64,000 nucleotides of DNA from the NCBI GenBank assembly GCA_964529325.1, contig CAZGWH010000001.1:1-64000 (forward strand). The letters are read 5' to 3'. Source of the DNA: GCA-2689995 sp964529325. GTDB taxonomy: Bacteria; Fidelibacterota; Marinisomatia; SCGC-AAA003-L08; GCA-2689995. The notes under the pieces were generated by a model. It searched no databases. It saw only the letters and a list, made by a program, of their open reading frames with translations, and had not been told where the DNA came from. The translations under genes were made by a program, and so were the position numbers. Shown piece after piece: positions 26,869 to 36,610 of this stretch; position 1 is the first letter of the stretch, and every line of letters starts with the position of its first letter.

Positions 26869-27414
26869 CTATGAAATTCCCGTGTTACCTGTAATATTTA
26901 AAATATCAATTCCAAATAAATTTGTGGCTTCTTTCCATTTTTTATTATCAGCTGTATCAAAAATAAATCCAATATTTGCAGGTAATAAAAGCCAATCACC
27001 ATTTTCAAATTCCCTTTCTAATTGGTTATTATCCCAACCTGCATATCCAAATGTTAATCTAAATTTATCAGGACCTTTTCCATTTGATAAATCTTCTATT
27101 ATTTCTTCATTTGAAGTAATTGATATATTATTCGTTACAATTTTAGAATCCCCATTCATATAATCACAACTATGTAAAATTAATCCACGATTTATTTGAA
27201 CAGGACCACCCAAATATATTCCTGGATTTGGTTTTAATTTATCTAACCCTGTTTCATTTAAGATTAAAGATTTTTTCTTTTTTGGCAATTTTTTATTTAT
27301 TATTATCCCCATTGCTCCTTCATCATTATGTTCACAAATAAAAATTATACTTTTATTAAAAAATGAATCGACTAAATGAGGCATAGAAATAAGAAAGTGA
27401 TTTTTAAAATTCAT
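26869..27414 (-). CDS. YqgE/AlgH family protein (UPF0301)
   Basis: 181 residues. Family signatures: an N-terminal FLISMPHLVDSFFNKSIIFI segment, EGAMGIIINK, YLGGPVQINRGLILHS, and FGYAGWDNNQLEREFENGDW. The family is widespread, soluble and of uncertain function (AlgH affects alginate synthesis in Pseudomonas). It stands upstream of sdaA in the same direction. Confidence 0.92.
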   Translation of the reverse strand: MNFKNHFLISMPHLVDSFFNKSIIFICEHNDEGAMGIIINKKLPKKKKSLILNETGLDKLKPNPGIYLGGPVQINRGLILHSCDYMNGDSKIVTNNISITSNEEIIEDLSNGKGPDKFRLTFGYAGWDNNQLEREFENGDWLLLPANIGFIFDTADNKKWKEATNLFGIDILNITGNTGIS

Positions 27415-27669
27415 AACTTACATTCATTTATACTTAAAAAATTTAAACATATTATCTACCATTAATAATATTCAATAAGATAAAATTATAATAAAATGTT
27501 TCTTCAAAAAAACAAATTGTTAAGAAAATAACGAATTAATAATAATGTTTTAAATACTTAATTAATTCAATTTTTTTGATTCATTTCTTTTTAAATTATT
27601 TATCTTGGTAAGTTGCCTCTTTTGATAGGTACACGAATACTTTGTTTAACAAATTGGATAATTAATATA

Positions 27670-30600
27670 ATGAAAATTATTAAATATATTATAATATTAA
27701 TCGGAATTACAAAATTCCTAATTGCTCAGGACACGCCTGTAAATTTAGAAACAGAAACAATTGATCATAGTAGTATTCAATTAAATTGGAATATTTGGGA
27801 TCCTGCAGACTCATATTTTAGTAATATTATCTTTATTTCAAATATTGAAGATAATGGGAATGGGACAATCGTGATGGAATTTTATCTTGAAAATGATGCA
27901 ACTATTTCATCATTTAATTTATCTTTAGAATCAGATATTTATATTTCGGATGTTGAATTAACAAGTAATTCCTTAGATAATATTGGGTTTATTATAACAC
28001 ATGAGGAAGAAAATCTGGGTGACTTTACAATTAGTGGTAATAATACAGGGCAGAATATTCCTACAGATTTTGGAATACTTCTTCAATTAACAGGTAATTA
28101 TGACCCTGACCATGGCGATGAATCTCAATTTTTCATCAATTATTCTGAGTCAAATTTTATAGATAATAATATTGAACACCTATCATATAAATGGAAGAAT
28201 ATAGTTTGGGAAGTTGGCACTGGAATAGCTCCAGATATATGTGGAGATGGAGTGTGTACCATTAATGAAAATTATAGTATTTGCCCTCAAGAATGTGAGT
28301 TAGATATTACATATTCAATTTATTTTGAAAATAATCCTCAATTAATTGCACAAACTTCATCAAATAATTCAATTATTCAAAATCTTATTCCAATTACGCC
28401 ATATTGTTTTGAAGTAGTTGCAACAGAAAATAATTCTAATGTAAATGAAATTTCAAATATTGCTTGTTCTACTACTAATTGTGTTGAACAAAATTGGTGT
28501 CAAGATTTAGATGGCGATGGATATGGTAATCCTGCAATATTAATTTCTTCTTGCCAGCCAATATCTAACTTTGTCGCAGAATGTACTGATGAGGATGATA
28601 GTTCATATTGTTTATCAAATTCTTTTGATTTTTGTGGAGTGTGTAATGGACCAAATGAATGTAATTATGTTGAAGATCCAGATTACCCTGGAATTTGTCA
28701 ATGTGGTAATGGTGAAGATTCATGTTGGACAGAAGGATCGACATCTTCAGGCTATATAATTGATTGTAGTGGTACTTGTAGTGGTGTGGCAGAAAAAGAT
28801 GACTGTGGTGTGTGTACTGGAGGAAATACATTAAACTCATTTAATGGTTCTCAGGATTGTTATGATACTTGTTCCCCTACTGACCCTGAATCACTTTCTA
28901 GCTGTGATAATGGTTTAGGATTTAATGAACAGGGACAAGAATGTTTAAGCTACTTAGGTGCAGGAAGTGGTGTTGACCAATGTGGAATTTGTGGTGGAAA
29001 TAATTCAGCATGTTTCCCTTATTTTGAAGGGCCTACAAATTTATTAGCTCAGGCAACAAATTTACAAATTGGACTTAGCTGGGACCCTGTTAATTTATGT
29101 GACCCCTATATTTATGATTGCGATTGGGGGGATGAAAATCAATCGTTGAGTGAAAACCCTATTAATTCAAATTATTCAAGAAATGAAACAACATTAAATT
29201 CAAAACTTTCAATAGATCAAATTGTAGATGATGGACAAGGAACTGTTAGTTTTTATATTAATTTACAAGCTGATTCTGATGTATATAGTGCTCGATTTAA
29301 TTTGGATATTTTAGATATATATGATACTCTTAGCGTTTTTCAAGATTTCCCAAATATAAATGATTTAGCGACAAATACAACTGATTGTAGCGGAAACACC
29401 TGTGTTCAATTTGGGCAACCAGCTGGCGGAATTTTAGATAATGAAGATTTTGATTTTTCAGGATATACCCAAATGGATGGTAGTGCAAATTTGCAATCTT
29501 TTTCAGGTGACTTTATCAACCAAGAAATTCTTCAAGCAGGAACTACATTATTTAGAATGGATGCAACTTATGATCCGATTGCATTAGCGGGAAAAGAACT
29601 TTTCGTAACTCATACATTGACTATACAAACAGAAAGTGATACCTTGGTTGTTTTTACTGAAAATTATGAAAATTTAACTACACGATTTAATACTTCAGTT
29701 TGGCAAGTTGGTTTTGGTCTTTCTTCAATCTTTTCGTGTGGGGATGGAATTTGTCAAGAACCATTTGAAGAACCAGGCGATGATTTAATGTCTGGAATTG
29801 ATGGTTACCCAACTGCTTGTGGAACAGGTTTAACTGAATATTTTCTTGGAGTCGGAGTTATTGGAGATTGCATCCCTCCTCAATTTTGTGGAGATGAGAT
29901 ATGTCAAGATGAAAGTTATTGTGAATTTGTTGATAATATTTTAGAATGTGGTTATACAGACGGTGCACCTCATGAATATGATAATGAAAGTTGGCAAAAT
30001 TGTAATTTAGATTGTTACTCGTGTGGAAATGGAATTTGTGATTGGGATAATTATGAAAATTACTGTGACGAAATTCCAAATAATGATATACCTGACTGTA
30101 CAAATATTCCAATTAATTATTTATCTTGTATTGATGGTGAATTTTATTCAGAAATAAATGATGGGGTTTGGGGTGATTGCATGGAGCCATTTGAAGTAGT
30201 ATATACCATCTATAAGGATAATGTAATTTATTCTTCTGAAGAATCATGTATTGCAAATTCAGGATATTGGCTTGGAGAATGTTTTACACCATTAATTTCT
30301 ACTACAAATACACAATTCAATGATGTTGGTCTCGATTATTTAGAAGACCATTGTTATTTCATTGAAGCGAAACAAGGTGAATTAACAACAACGATAGCTC
30401 AAAATTCGAATATATCTTGTGATCAGACAAATCCTCAAATTGGTGAATTGCCAGTAATTAGAAGAATTGATGATATGCCTGGAGATCAAGGTGGATATGT
30501 GAAATTAACAGTTCAACGATCATATTCTGATAATGGTACTGTTGATTCACTATATCAAGTATATCGAAAATTCCAAGAAAGTAACTGGACTCATGTAGGT

Positions 30601-31593
30601 TCATTCCCTGGAACAGGTGAACAAAGTTACTTTTTCATTTCACCAACTTTAGAAGATTCTGTGCCGAGCAACCCAAACTATCATAATTTTAAAGTTTATT
30701 ACAGAGGATATATCGACTCATCCGCATTTAGTAATTTCCCTGAATATGGTTATTCAATTGATAATATTGCTCCCTCTACTCCCACAGGGCTTTCATTAGA
30801 ACTTGGAAATGATAATATTTTATTAAACTGGAATCCTGTATTTGAAAACGACTTTAGCCATTACTCAATTTACCGAAATAACTATAATGTAAATAATCCA
30901 TCTACGCATTCATATATTGATAATAATTATACTGAAAATGGTGGATTTAACTTCGGGGAACTACTACAATACCAAATTGGAGCATTTGATATTCATGGAA
31001 ATGAGTCAATATTATCTGATATTGAAATGACTTCTTATGGATTACTTGGAAATGTAACTTATCAAGATATATTTTTATATGGAGAAAATAATCTTAATGA
31101 CCCTTTAAGTGATTCAACGCTAATAGATATATTAGATATTTCAATGGCTCAATCAATTGCATGCAGTCAATTTGATGTATGTGATCAAAATATTAATAAC
31201 AACTCGATGTCAAACCCATCTGACTATGAAATATGGGCAAGTGATATGAATTTTGATGACATTGTAAATGTTTCCGATTTAAGCTGTTTAGTTTATTATA
31301 TTCAAAATGGTTTAGTTTGTCCGACTGAGAATGCTGTTTCAATTAATATTTCTCCGAATTATGAATCAAAAATAATCCAATTTAATGCAGATTCAATACA
31401 TCGATTTGAAATTTTGGTCGATGAAAATATTCATATTCTAAATCATAATCTTCCTGAAAGCTGGATAATTATACAAAATAAAAATTCAATAAATGCATAT
31501 TCACCATTCAATATTCCATTCAATGGTAAATTAGAAATTGAATTTGGCAAAATTATAAAAATTAATTCTATTTCTACTTATTCTTATAAATAA
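27670..31593 (+). CDS. Giant secreted Cys-rich multidomain surface protein
   Basis: 1307 residues from ATG 27670, which starts a clean signal peptide (IIILIGITKFLIAQ); the longer TTG frame from 27613 buries the signal. Region 1 (about 25-190) has an FN3-like strand followed by a beta domain ending VWEVGTGIAPDICGDGVC. A Cys-rich stretch (about 190-465) carries FDFCGVCNGPNEC and DQCGICGGNNSAC repeats. A second beta domain (about 500-685) ends VWQVGFGLSSIFSCGDGIC, so the beta-domain-plus-CGDG unit occurs twice. More CGDG/CGNG repeats follow (about 690-830), then FN3-like domains (about 940-1120), and a degenerate dockerin-like pair (about 1143-1217, ASDMNFDDIVNVSDLSCLV). Function unknown; the beta domains could be cohesin-like. 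Probably co-transcribed with the lipoprotein gene 26 bp downstream. Confidence 0.8.
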   Translation: MKIIKYIIILIGITKFLIAQDTPVNLETETIDHSSIQLNWNIWDPADSYFSNIIFISNIEDNGNGTIVMEFYLENDATISSFNLSLESDIYISDVELTSNSLDNIGFIITHEEENLGDFTISGNNTGQNIPTDFGILLQLTGNYDPDHGDESQFFINYSESNFIDNNIEHLSYKWKNIVWEVGTGIAPDICGDGVCTINENYSICPQECELDITYSIYFENNPQLIAQTSSNNSIIQNLIPITPYCFEVVATENNSNVNEISNIACSTTNCVEQNWCQDLDGDGYGNPAILISSCQPISNFVAECTDEDDSSYCLSNSFDFCGVCNGPNECNYVEDPDYPGICQCGNGEDSCWTEGSTSSGYIIDCSGTCSGVAEKDDCGVCTGGNTLNSFNGSQDCYDTCSPTDPESLSSCDNGLGFNEQGQECLSYLGAGSGVDQCGICGGNNSACFPYFEGPTNLLAQATNLQIGLSWDPVNLCDPYIYDCDWGDENQSLSENPINSNYSRNETTLNSKLSIDQIVDDGQGTVSFYINLQADSDVYSARFNLDILDIYDTLSVFQDFPNINDLATNTTDCSGNTCVQFGQPAGGILDNEDFDFSGYTQMDGSANLQSFSGDFINQEILQAGTTLFRMDATYDPIALAGKELFVTHTLTIQTESDTLVVFTENYENLTTRFNTSVWQVGFGLSSIFSCGDGICQEPFEEPGDDLMSGIDGYPTACGTGLTEYFLGVGVIGDCIPPQFCGDEICQDESYCEFVDNILECGYTDGAPHEYDNESWQNCNLDCYSCGNGICDWDNYENYCDEIPNNDIPDCTNIPINYLSCIDGEFYSEINDGVWGDCMEPFEVVYTIYKDNVIYSSEESCIANSGYWLGECFTPLISTTNTQFNDVGLDYLEDHCYFIEAKQGELTTTIAQNSNISCDQTNPQIGELPVIRRIDDMPGDQGGYVKLTVQRSYSDNGTVDSLYQVYRKFQESNWTHVGSFPGTGEQSYFFISPTLEDSVPSNPNYHNFKVYYRGYIDSSAFSNFPEYGYSIDNIAPSTPTGLSLELGNDNILLNWNPVFENDFSHYSIYRNNYNVNNPSTHSYIDNNYTENGGFNFGELLQYQIGAFDIHGNESILSDIEMTSYGLLGNVTYQDIFLYGENNLNDPLSDSTLIDILDISMAQSIACSQFDVCDQNINNNSMSNPSDYEIWASDMNFDDIVNVSDLSCLVYYIQNGLVCPTENAVSINISPNYESKIIQFNADSIHRFEILVDENIHILNHNLPESWIIIQNKNSINAYSPFNIPFNGKLEIEFGKIIKINSISTYSYK

Positions 31594-31619
31594 TAGATAA
31601 CTTTTTAAAAAGCATTAAT

Positions 31620-33179
31620 TTGAGATTATTTATTTATTTTATTGCTTTAATGCTTTTTCTTTTAAATTGTGCAGCAATTGGACCAGCAACAGGAGGGCCT
31701 GAAGATAAACAAGGTCCATTCCTAATCTCTTCATCACCATATTCAGGTTCTATTAATATACCTTTAAACAAACAGGTACAAATTATTTTTTCTGAACCAA
31801 TTGACCCAAATTCAATTCATGCCTCAATTCAAATTATACCTAAAACAGAATTCAAAACGATAATACGAAAAAATAATTTATTTATTATTCCTAAAAATGA
31901 ATGGAATAAAAATCTTCCAACGCGAATTATTATTAATAGAAATATAAGAGACTTTCAAGATAATATAATTGCTTCACCAATAAATATTATTTTTTCAACT
32001 TCATCAAGTCTAGGTAAAGGTGTAATTTCTGGTAAATTAATAAATACTGAAATGGATCAAATTTTTGAAATTGGGTTATTCGAATATCCACCTCAAGATA
32101 CTTTAATTCCTATTTTAAAAACTCAATCAAATCAACATGGTGAATTTTTATTTAATTTTCTAAATTTAAATAAATATTTTATTATTGCTTCATCAAATGA
32201 AATAATTAATATTTCTGAAGAAATTAAATTTTCAAATTATGGGTTATTACCATTCGATTATTTAGAAATTAAAAATGATATTGATTCAATAATAACAACA
32301 ATATATATTGATGACCCTTTGCCAAAATTAAAAATTCAATCAGCACAATTATTAGGTAAACAATATGGTAAATTAATTTATTCAAATGGTAATGAAGAAC
32401 TTTTTTATTTTTCATTAATCGATAAAATTTCTTATCCCGAAAATTTAACTATTTCCAATTATGGAATAGACTCATTAAAAATTATTAGCCAACTGAGTAA
32501 TAGATTAAATAAATATTATACTCCCCCATTTTTCATTTCAAATCAAACAATAATTGATACAATTGCACCTAAAGTAGAAAATCACAATATTCAAAATAAT
32601 AAATATTTAATAGAATTTAATGAACCAATTTCAATTAATTATATATCCAATACAATTTCTAGTGCTTTCTACCTTAATTCTGATTCTAACCAAATAGATA
32701 TAAAATTAAATGTAGTAACCCCATTTTCAATTGAAACATCCATTCTGCCTGATAATATTGAAAATATTTTTCTACCTAAAAATATCATTATTGATAAAGA
32801 TAATAATGTTTTTCCTGATTCTCTAACTACTTTTTCTTTTATAAAACCTCTTGAAGACATAAATGAAATTAATATTAATTATGGACAACTATCAGGTGAA
32901 ATTACCAATTTCAAAAACGCTGTAATGATTGAAGCAATAAACATACAGGAAAAAACTGTAAATTATACAAAGGTTATAAATAGTGAATTTCAATTTTTAG
33001 AATTAATTCCAGGTGCATATAATCTTAGAGCGTTTGAAATTTTAAATGAAATTAATGATTCAATTTATTTTTCTGGAACAATTAGTCCATATAAAAGAGC
33101 TGGTAAATTTGTTATCTATCCTGAAAAAATTGATATTCGAGGTAGATGGGAAATTGAAGGAATAAATATAAGGTTTTAA
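31620..33179 (+). CDS. Ig-like (SbsA/Big_5-type) domain lipoprotein
   Basis: 519 residues from a TTG start. Lipoprotein signal with lipobox LLNC at about residue 17. ATGGPEDKQGP follows, then an SbsA-type Ig-like domain (about 38-130: SSSPYSGSINIPLNKQVQII, FSEPIDPNS, and the NIRDFQDNII turn). The rest is beta-rich and unrecognised, with a second Ig-like element near 290-400. This architecture is a common conserved cell-envelope lipoprotein in the FCB group, of unknown function. It lies 4 bp upstream of the mannose-1-phosphate guanylyltransferase gene. Confidence 0.8.
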   Translation: MRLFIYFIALMLFLLNCAAIGPATGGPEDKQGPFLISSSPYSGSINIPLNKQVQIIFSEPIDPNSIHASIQIIPKTEFKTIIRKNNLFIIPKNEWNKNLPTRIIINRNIRDFQDNIIASPINIIFSTSSSLGKGVISGKLINTEMDQIFEIGLFEYPPQDTLIPILKTQSNQHGEFLFNFLNLNKYFIIASSNEIINISEEIKFSNYGLLPFDYLEIKNDIDSIITTIYIDDPLPKLKIQSAQLLGKQYGKLIYSNGNEELFYFSLIDKISYPENLTISNYGIDSLKIISQLSNRLNKYYTPPFFISNQTIIDTIAPKVENHNIQNNKYLIEFNEPISINYISNTISSAFYLNSDSNQIDIKLNVVTPFSIETSILPDNIENIFLPKNIIIDKDNNVFPDSLTTFSFIKPLEDINEININYGQLSGEITNFKNAVMIEAINIQEKTVNYTKVINSEFQFLELIPGAYNLRAFEILNEINDSIYFSGTISPYKRAGKFVIYPEKIDIRGRWEIEGINIRF

Positions 33180-33183
33180 TATA

Positions 33184-34254
33184 ATGAATGACTATCATGT
33201 AATATTAGCAGGCGGGTTTGGTTCACGATTTTGGCCCAGAAGTCGAAAGGATAATCCCAAACAATTATTAAAAATATTTGGTAATGAGTCAATGATTCGC
33301 CTTACGGTTAATCGATTAAAAAAGCTCACGACACCTTTGAATATTCTAATTGTAGCCTCTGAAAATTTATGCAATAAAATGAAAATTGAATTACCAGAGA
33401 TTCCAAATAATAATTTTATTATTGAACCGAGTGGTAGAAATACAGCTCCAGCCATTGGTTTAGCAGCCATCCATGTTTATCAAAGAAATAAAAATGCAGT
33501 CATGTGTATTTACCCTGCTGATCATTTAATTGTAGAAAATGATAAATTTTGTGAAATTGTTACAGAAGGAATCCATTTTGCTCAAGAACATTCTGCTTTA
33601 ATCACTATGGGAATAAAACCAACTTATCCTGCAACGGGATATGGTTATATTCAATTTGGTAATTCTCACACAGATAATTCAAATATTTATAAAGTAAAAA
33701 CTTTTGCAGAAAAGCCACCATTAAAGAGTGCAGAACGATTTTTAGAAACGGGTGAGTTTTTATGGAATTCAGGTATGTTTATTTGGAAAGCAGAAATAAT
33801 ACTATTAGAAATGAAAACATATATGCCTGAGCTTCATGAATCTCTTGATGTAATATTTGACTCATTTGAATCTGGAAAATATGACATAATATTAGACCGA
33901 GAATGGGAAATTATACAACCTGAAAGTATTGATTATGGAATTATGGAAAAAGCAAAAAATGTATTTACGCTAAAAGCTGATTTTAGTTGGAATGATATGG
34001 GCACATGGAAATCGGTGTATGATGTATTATCAAAAGATAAAAATGGGATGATACTTCAGGGTAATGTTCTTTCTGTTGAATCAAAAAATTCAATTATTTA
34101 TAGTCAGGATAGGTTAACAGCCGTTATTGGAATTGATAATATTGCTGTGGTCAATACGGATGATGCAACATTAATTATGCCAATGGATCATGCCGAAAAA
34201 GTGAAAGAAATTGTAAATCAATTAACTGCTTCAGAAATGAATGAATTTTTATGA
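33184..34254 (+). CDS. manC: Mannose-1-phosphate guanylyltransferase
   Basis: Forms GDP-mannose from mannose-1-phosphate and GTP for glycan synthesis. The 356-residue length matches the single-function enzyme, without the C-terminal isomerase domain. Motifs: ILAGGFGSRFWPRSRKDNPK (about 7-26, pyrophosphorylase signature), CIYPADHLI, GYGYIQFG, FAEKPP and WNSGMFIWKA. The stop overlaps the next start (ATGA). Confidence 0.94.
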   Translation: MNDYHVILAGGFGSRFWPRSRKDNPKQLLKIFGNESMIRLTVNRLKKLTTPLNILIVASENLCNKMKIELPEIPNNNFIIEPSGRNTAPAIGLAAIHVYQRNKNAVMCIYPADHLIVENDKFCEIVTEGIHFAQEHSALITMGIKPTYPATGYGYIQFGNSHTDNSNIYKVKTFAEKPPLKSAERFLETGEFLWNSGMFIWKAEIILLEMKTYMPELHESLDVIFDSFESGKYDIILDREWEIIQPESIDYGIMEKAKNVFTLKADFSWNDMGTWKSVYDVLSKDKNGMILQGNVLSVESKNSIIYSQDRLTAVIGIDNIAVVNTDDATLIMPMDHAEKVKEIVNQLTASEMNEFL

Positions 34255-34508
34255 AGAAAAATAAAATTATTGAAGAATTTGAACTATTATCTGAAAAATT
34301 AGGATATAAAGTGATACATGGACGAGGTACCTTTACAGGTGATTCATGTATTGTTGAGGAAAATAAATATATCGTCCTTAATAAAAATAAACCCATCGAA
34401 CAAAAAATTAAACGATTCTCACAAGTATTTTCTAAAATCGATCTTTCTAATGTATTTTTAAAACCTGCAATTAGAGAACTTGTAAATCAAGAAAAATTAG
34501 AATTGTAA
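34251..34508 (+). CDS. Small conserved protein of unknown function
   Basis: 85 residues, soluble and charged, with no signal or membrane segment. It contains KLGYKVIHGRGTFTGDSCIV and ENKYIVLNKNKPIEQKIKRF. I recall short proteins of this style in FCB genomes but cannot name a function. It is translationally coupled to manC by a 4-bp overlap, and its 3' end lies 10 bp from the convergent flagellin-VWA gene. Confidence 0.75.
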   Translation: MKKNKIIEEFELLSEKLGYKVIHGRGTFTGDSCIVEENKYIVLNKNKPIEQKIKRFSQVFSKIDLSNVFLKPAIRELVNQEKLEL

Positions 34509-34518
34509 TAATCTATAT

Positions 34519-35832
34519 TTACCCAAATAATTTTAAAATATAAGCCATCGAATTCATTCGTTGTTTTAATATTTGAGTAGAAGATTGCATTAAAATTTCA
34601 GCCTTCATTTGATTCATCGATTCCTTTGCAAAATCTATATCCTCAATTCGACTTCTTGATTTTTCTGTATTTAATATATGTGTTGATAAATTCATTTCTT
34701 TATTATCTAACCGATTTATTGTTCTTCCAATATTCTGTGAGAGCTTCAACAATATAGATAAGTTGTCTTCAATTTGAGTTAAAAAATCTGGTTTAGCAGT
34801 GTTTAATATTTGATTTTTCACCTCTGAAATCACACTAGAAAAGTCATCATTAATATTTATTGTAAATCCATCAGAGCCATTTGTAATTGATTCAAAATCA
34901 TTATAAAATCCTGGTTCCGTAACTGTTATTAATTTACCATTTATACTATTTATTGCTGTTAATGCTTCACTTTGTCCTGAATCACCTTGATCCGGATTCT
35001 CATCTCCAACAACCATTAAATATCGATTTGAACCAACTCTAAATTCCATATTATTAGCAGTATCTTCAATTGCATCATAAGTGGGTTCAATAGATCCATC
35101 TAGCGTATTTTGATTCCAAATATTATTTATAAAATCATCAGTATCTGTCGTTAATTCTCCAACAATTGGATTACCCCCGTTTAATGATGCACCAAACCGT
35201 GTTAATCCCAAAGCTAAATCAATATTTTCAGATTCAAGTTCATTTACTAAATTTTGTAAGTTATTTTCTATTCCAGCTTGTTCCTCACCCAAACTTCCAC
35301 TATTATCCATAATAATTGCTAAATCAACTTTAATATCTTCACTGAATGTTAAATTTAAACTTGATATATCAAAATTAATTTCTAGCTTATCTGTTGAATC
35401 ACTACCCACTTGAAATTCAAAAGAATCTGTATTTAATATGTCAAAACCATTAAAATTTGAAGAGTTTAAAATATCCAAAATTTCACTACCTACGGCATTC
35501 ATTCTATCCAATAATGCATTTTTTTGACTAGAATTATAAGATCCATCATTATATGATATTGCTTCTTTTTTTAATTCAATTAACCTATTTATTGCAGATT
35601 GTACAGATCCATCGGCAATAGATAGCATATTAGAAGCGGTAGATATATTTCTCATTGCAATTTCAGAATTTCGAACTCTTTCTTCAAGTGATTTTGCAAT
35701 ATGGTAATCTGCGGGTGATTCTTCAAGTAAATTCTTTTTTCCAGATGATAATTTAGAAAATGAATTACTTACACTATTCGATGCTTTCTTTAATCCATTT
35801 AGATTATTATATATTCCAATTGTCTCTAACAT
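34519..35832 (-). CDS. Flagellin with an inserted von Willebrand A domain
   Basis: 437 residues from ATG 35832; a longer frame from 35898 adds only a hydrophobic AT-rich stretch absent from flagellins. Residues 1-140 are flagellin D0/D1: SFSKLSSGKKNLLEESPADY, RNISTASNMLSIADGSVQSA, NRLIELKKEA. Residues about 345-437 are the C-terminal D1/D0: SRIEDIDFAKESMNQMKAEI and STQILKQRMNSMAYILKLFG. Where the variable D2/D3 domain normally sits (about 165-340) there is a VWA domain. It has a full MIDAS: DNSGS (176-180), Thr near 229-231 in ELTTDTD, and Asp277 in VVGDENP. No other flagellar gene is in the window. It is divergent from a TetR regulator, with a palindrome between them. Confidence 0.88.
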   Translation of the reverse strand: MLETIGIYNNLNGLKKASNSVSNSFSKLSSGKKNLLEESPADYHIAKSLEERVRNSEIAMRNISTASNMLSIADGSVQSAINRLIELKKEAISYNDGSYNSSQKNALLDRMNAVGSEILDILNSSNFNGFDILNTDSFEFQVGSDSTDKLEINFDISSLNLTFSEDIKVDLAIIMDNSGSLGEEQAGIENNLQNLVNELESENIDLALGLTRFGASLNGGNPIVGELTTDTDDFINNIWNQNTLDGSIEPTYDAIEDTANNMEFRVGSNRYLMVVGDENPDQGDSGQSEALTAINSINGKLITVTEPGFYNDFESITNGSDGFTININDDFSSVISEVKNQILNTAKPDFLTQIEDNLSILLKLSQNIGRTINRLDNKEMNLSTHILNTEKSRSRIEDIDFAKESMNQMKAEILMQSSTQILKQRMNSMAYILKLFG

Positions 35833-35937
35833 AGTAAATATTATCGACAAAATAATATAATCTTTAATTATATTTAATAAAATTATATAAAAAACCATAA
35901 AATTAATTATTTTATATTAATAAATATTTCACTTTTA

Positions 35938-35959
35938 TTAGTAAGTAAGTGCTTACTAA
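35938..35959. promoter_or_regulatory. Operator-like palindrome between flagellin-VWA and TetR genes
   Basis: TTAGTAAG, six bases, then CTTACTAA. An internal dyad AGTAAG-TG-CTTACT (35944-35957) has the same centre region. Dyads of this length are typical TetR-family operators. It lies 11 bp upstream of the TetR ATG and 106 bp from the divergent flagellin start, where it could control both. Confidence 0.65.
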
Positions 35960-35969
35960 ATTATTAGCG

Positions 35970-36581
35970 ATGGCAATAACACGAATGAAAAAAGAAGATC
36001 GAATTCAACAAATTAAGGATGTAACATTATCGCTTATTTCAAAAAAAGCAATAAGTGCAATTCGTACAGCTGAAATTGCTCGTATGGCGAATGTTTCCGA
36101 AGCTACATTATTTAAATATTTTAATAGTAAGGAAGAAATTTTTGAATCGATTATTGAGCAATTTATTAATTTTGAATATCCAAATATTGATTATGAAGAA
36201 ATAACTACTCCACAGAAATTTAGAGAATATTTAAATACATATATGTCAAGTTTAATAAATATTGATAATAACAGAATTGCATTTCTCCATTTATTATTAC
36301 AAATTAGTATGGATAAACATCCATTAGCAAAAGTAAAATATAATCAAACGGTAAATGGTTTTTGGAATATTATGGAAAATAGAATTGAATATGGAAAACT
36401 TCATTGGAACTTTAATTCAAATTTTAATACAAAAATTCAAGTTAGACTCTTCCTTCTCTCTGTTTTAATGTTTTTAATAGAACAGGAAGTTTTTGATGCA
36501 AAGTTACAAGATCCATTTTCATTAGAGAAAGTAAAGGACACAGCAATAGATAATTTATTTAAATTATTAATAATTAAATAA
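35970..36581 (+). CDS. TetR-family transcriptional regulator
   Basis: 203 residues from ATG 35970; the GTG at 35949 would place the operator palindrome inside the gene. N-terminal HTH: IKDVTLSLISKKAISAIRTA, then EIARMANVSEATLFKYFNSK EEIFESII (about 20-60), which is the standard TetR pattern. The C-terminal ligand domain is helical and has no family-specific motif. It is followed 29 bp later by a YceI-like gene. It is likely autoregulated through 35938-35959, and possibly also controls the divergent flagellin-VWA gene. Confidence 0.9.
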   Translation: MAITRMKKEDRIQQIKDVTLSLISKKAISAIRTAEIARMANVSEATLFKYFNSKEEIFESIIEQFINFEYPNIDYEEITTPQKFREYLNTYMSSLINIDNNRIAFLHLLLQISMDKHPLAKVKYNQTVNGFWNIMENRIEYGKLHWNFNSNFNTKIQVRLFLLSVLMFLIEQEVFDAKLQDPFSLEKVKDTAIDNLFKLLIIK

Positions 36582-36610
36582 TTTTTTTAACATAAATAAG
36601 GAATAATAAA

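Noticed and set aside
35833..35898. A longer N-terminus for the flagellin-VWA protein
   Set aside because: The extra residues are hydrophobic and AT-derived; flagellins have no cleaved signal, and MLETIG matches the usual N-terminus much better.
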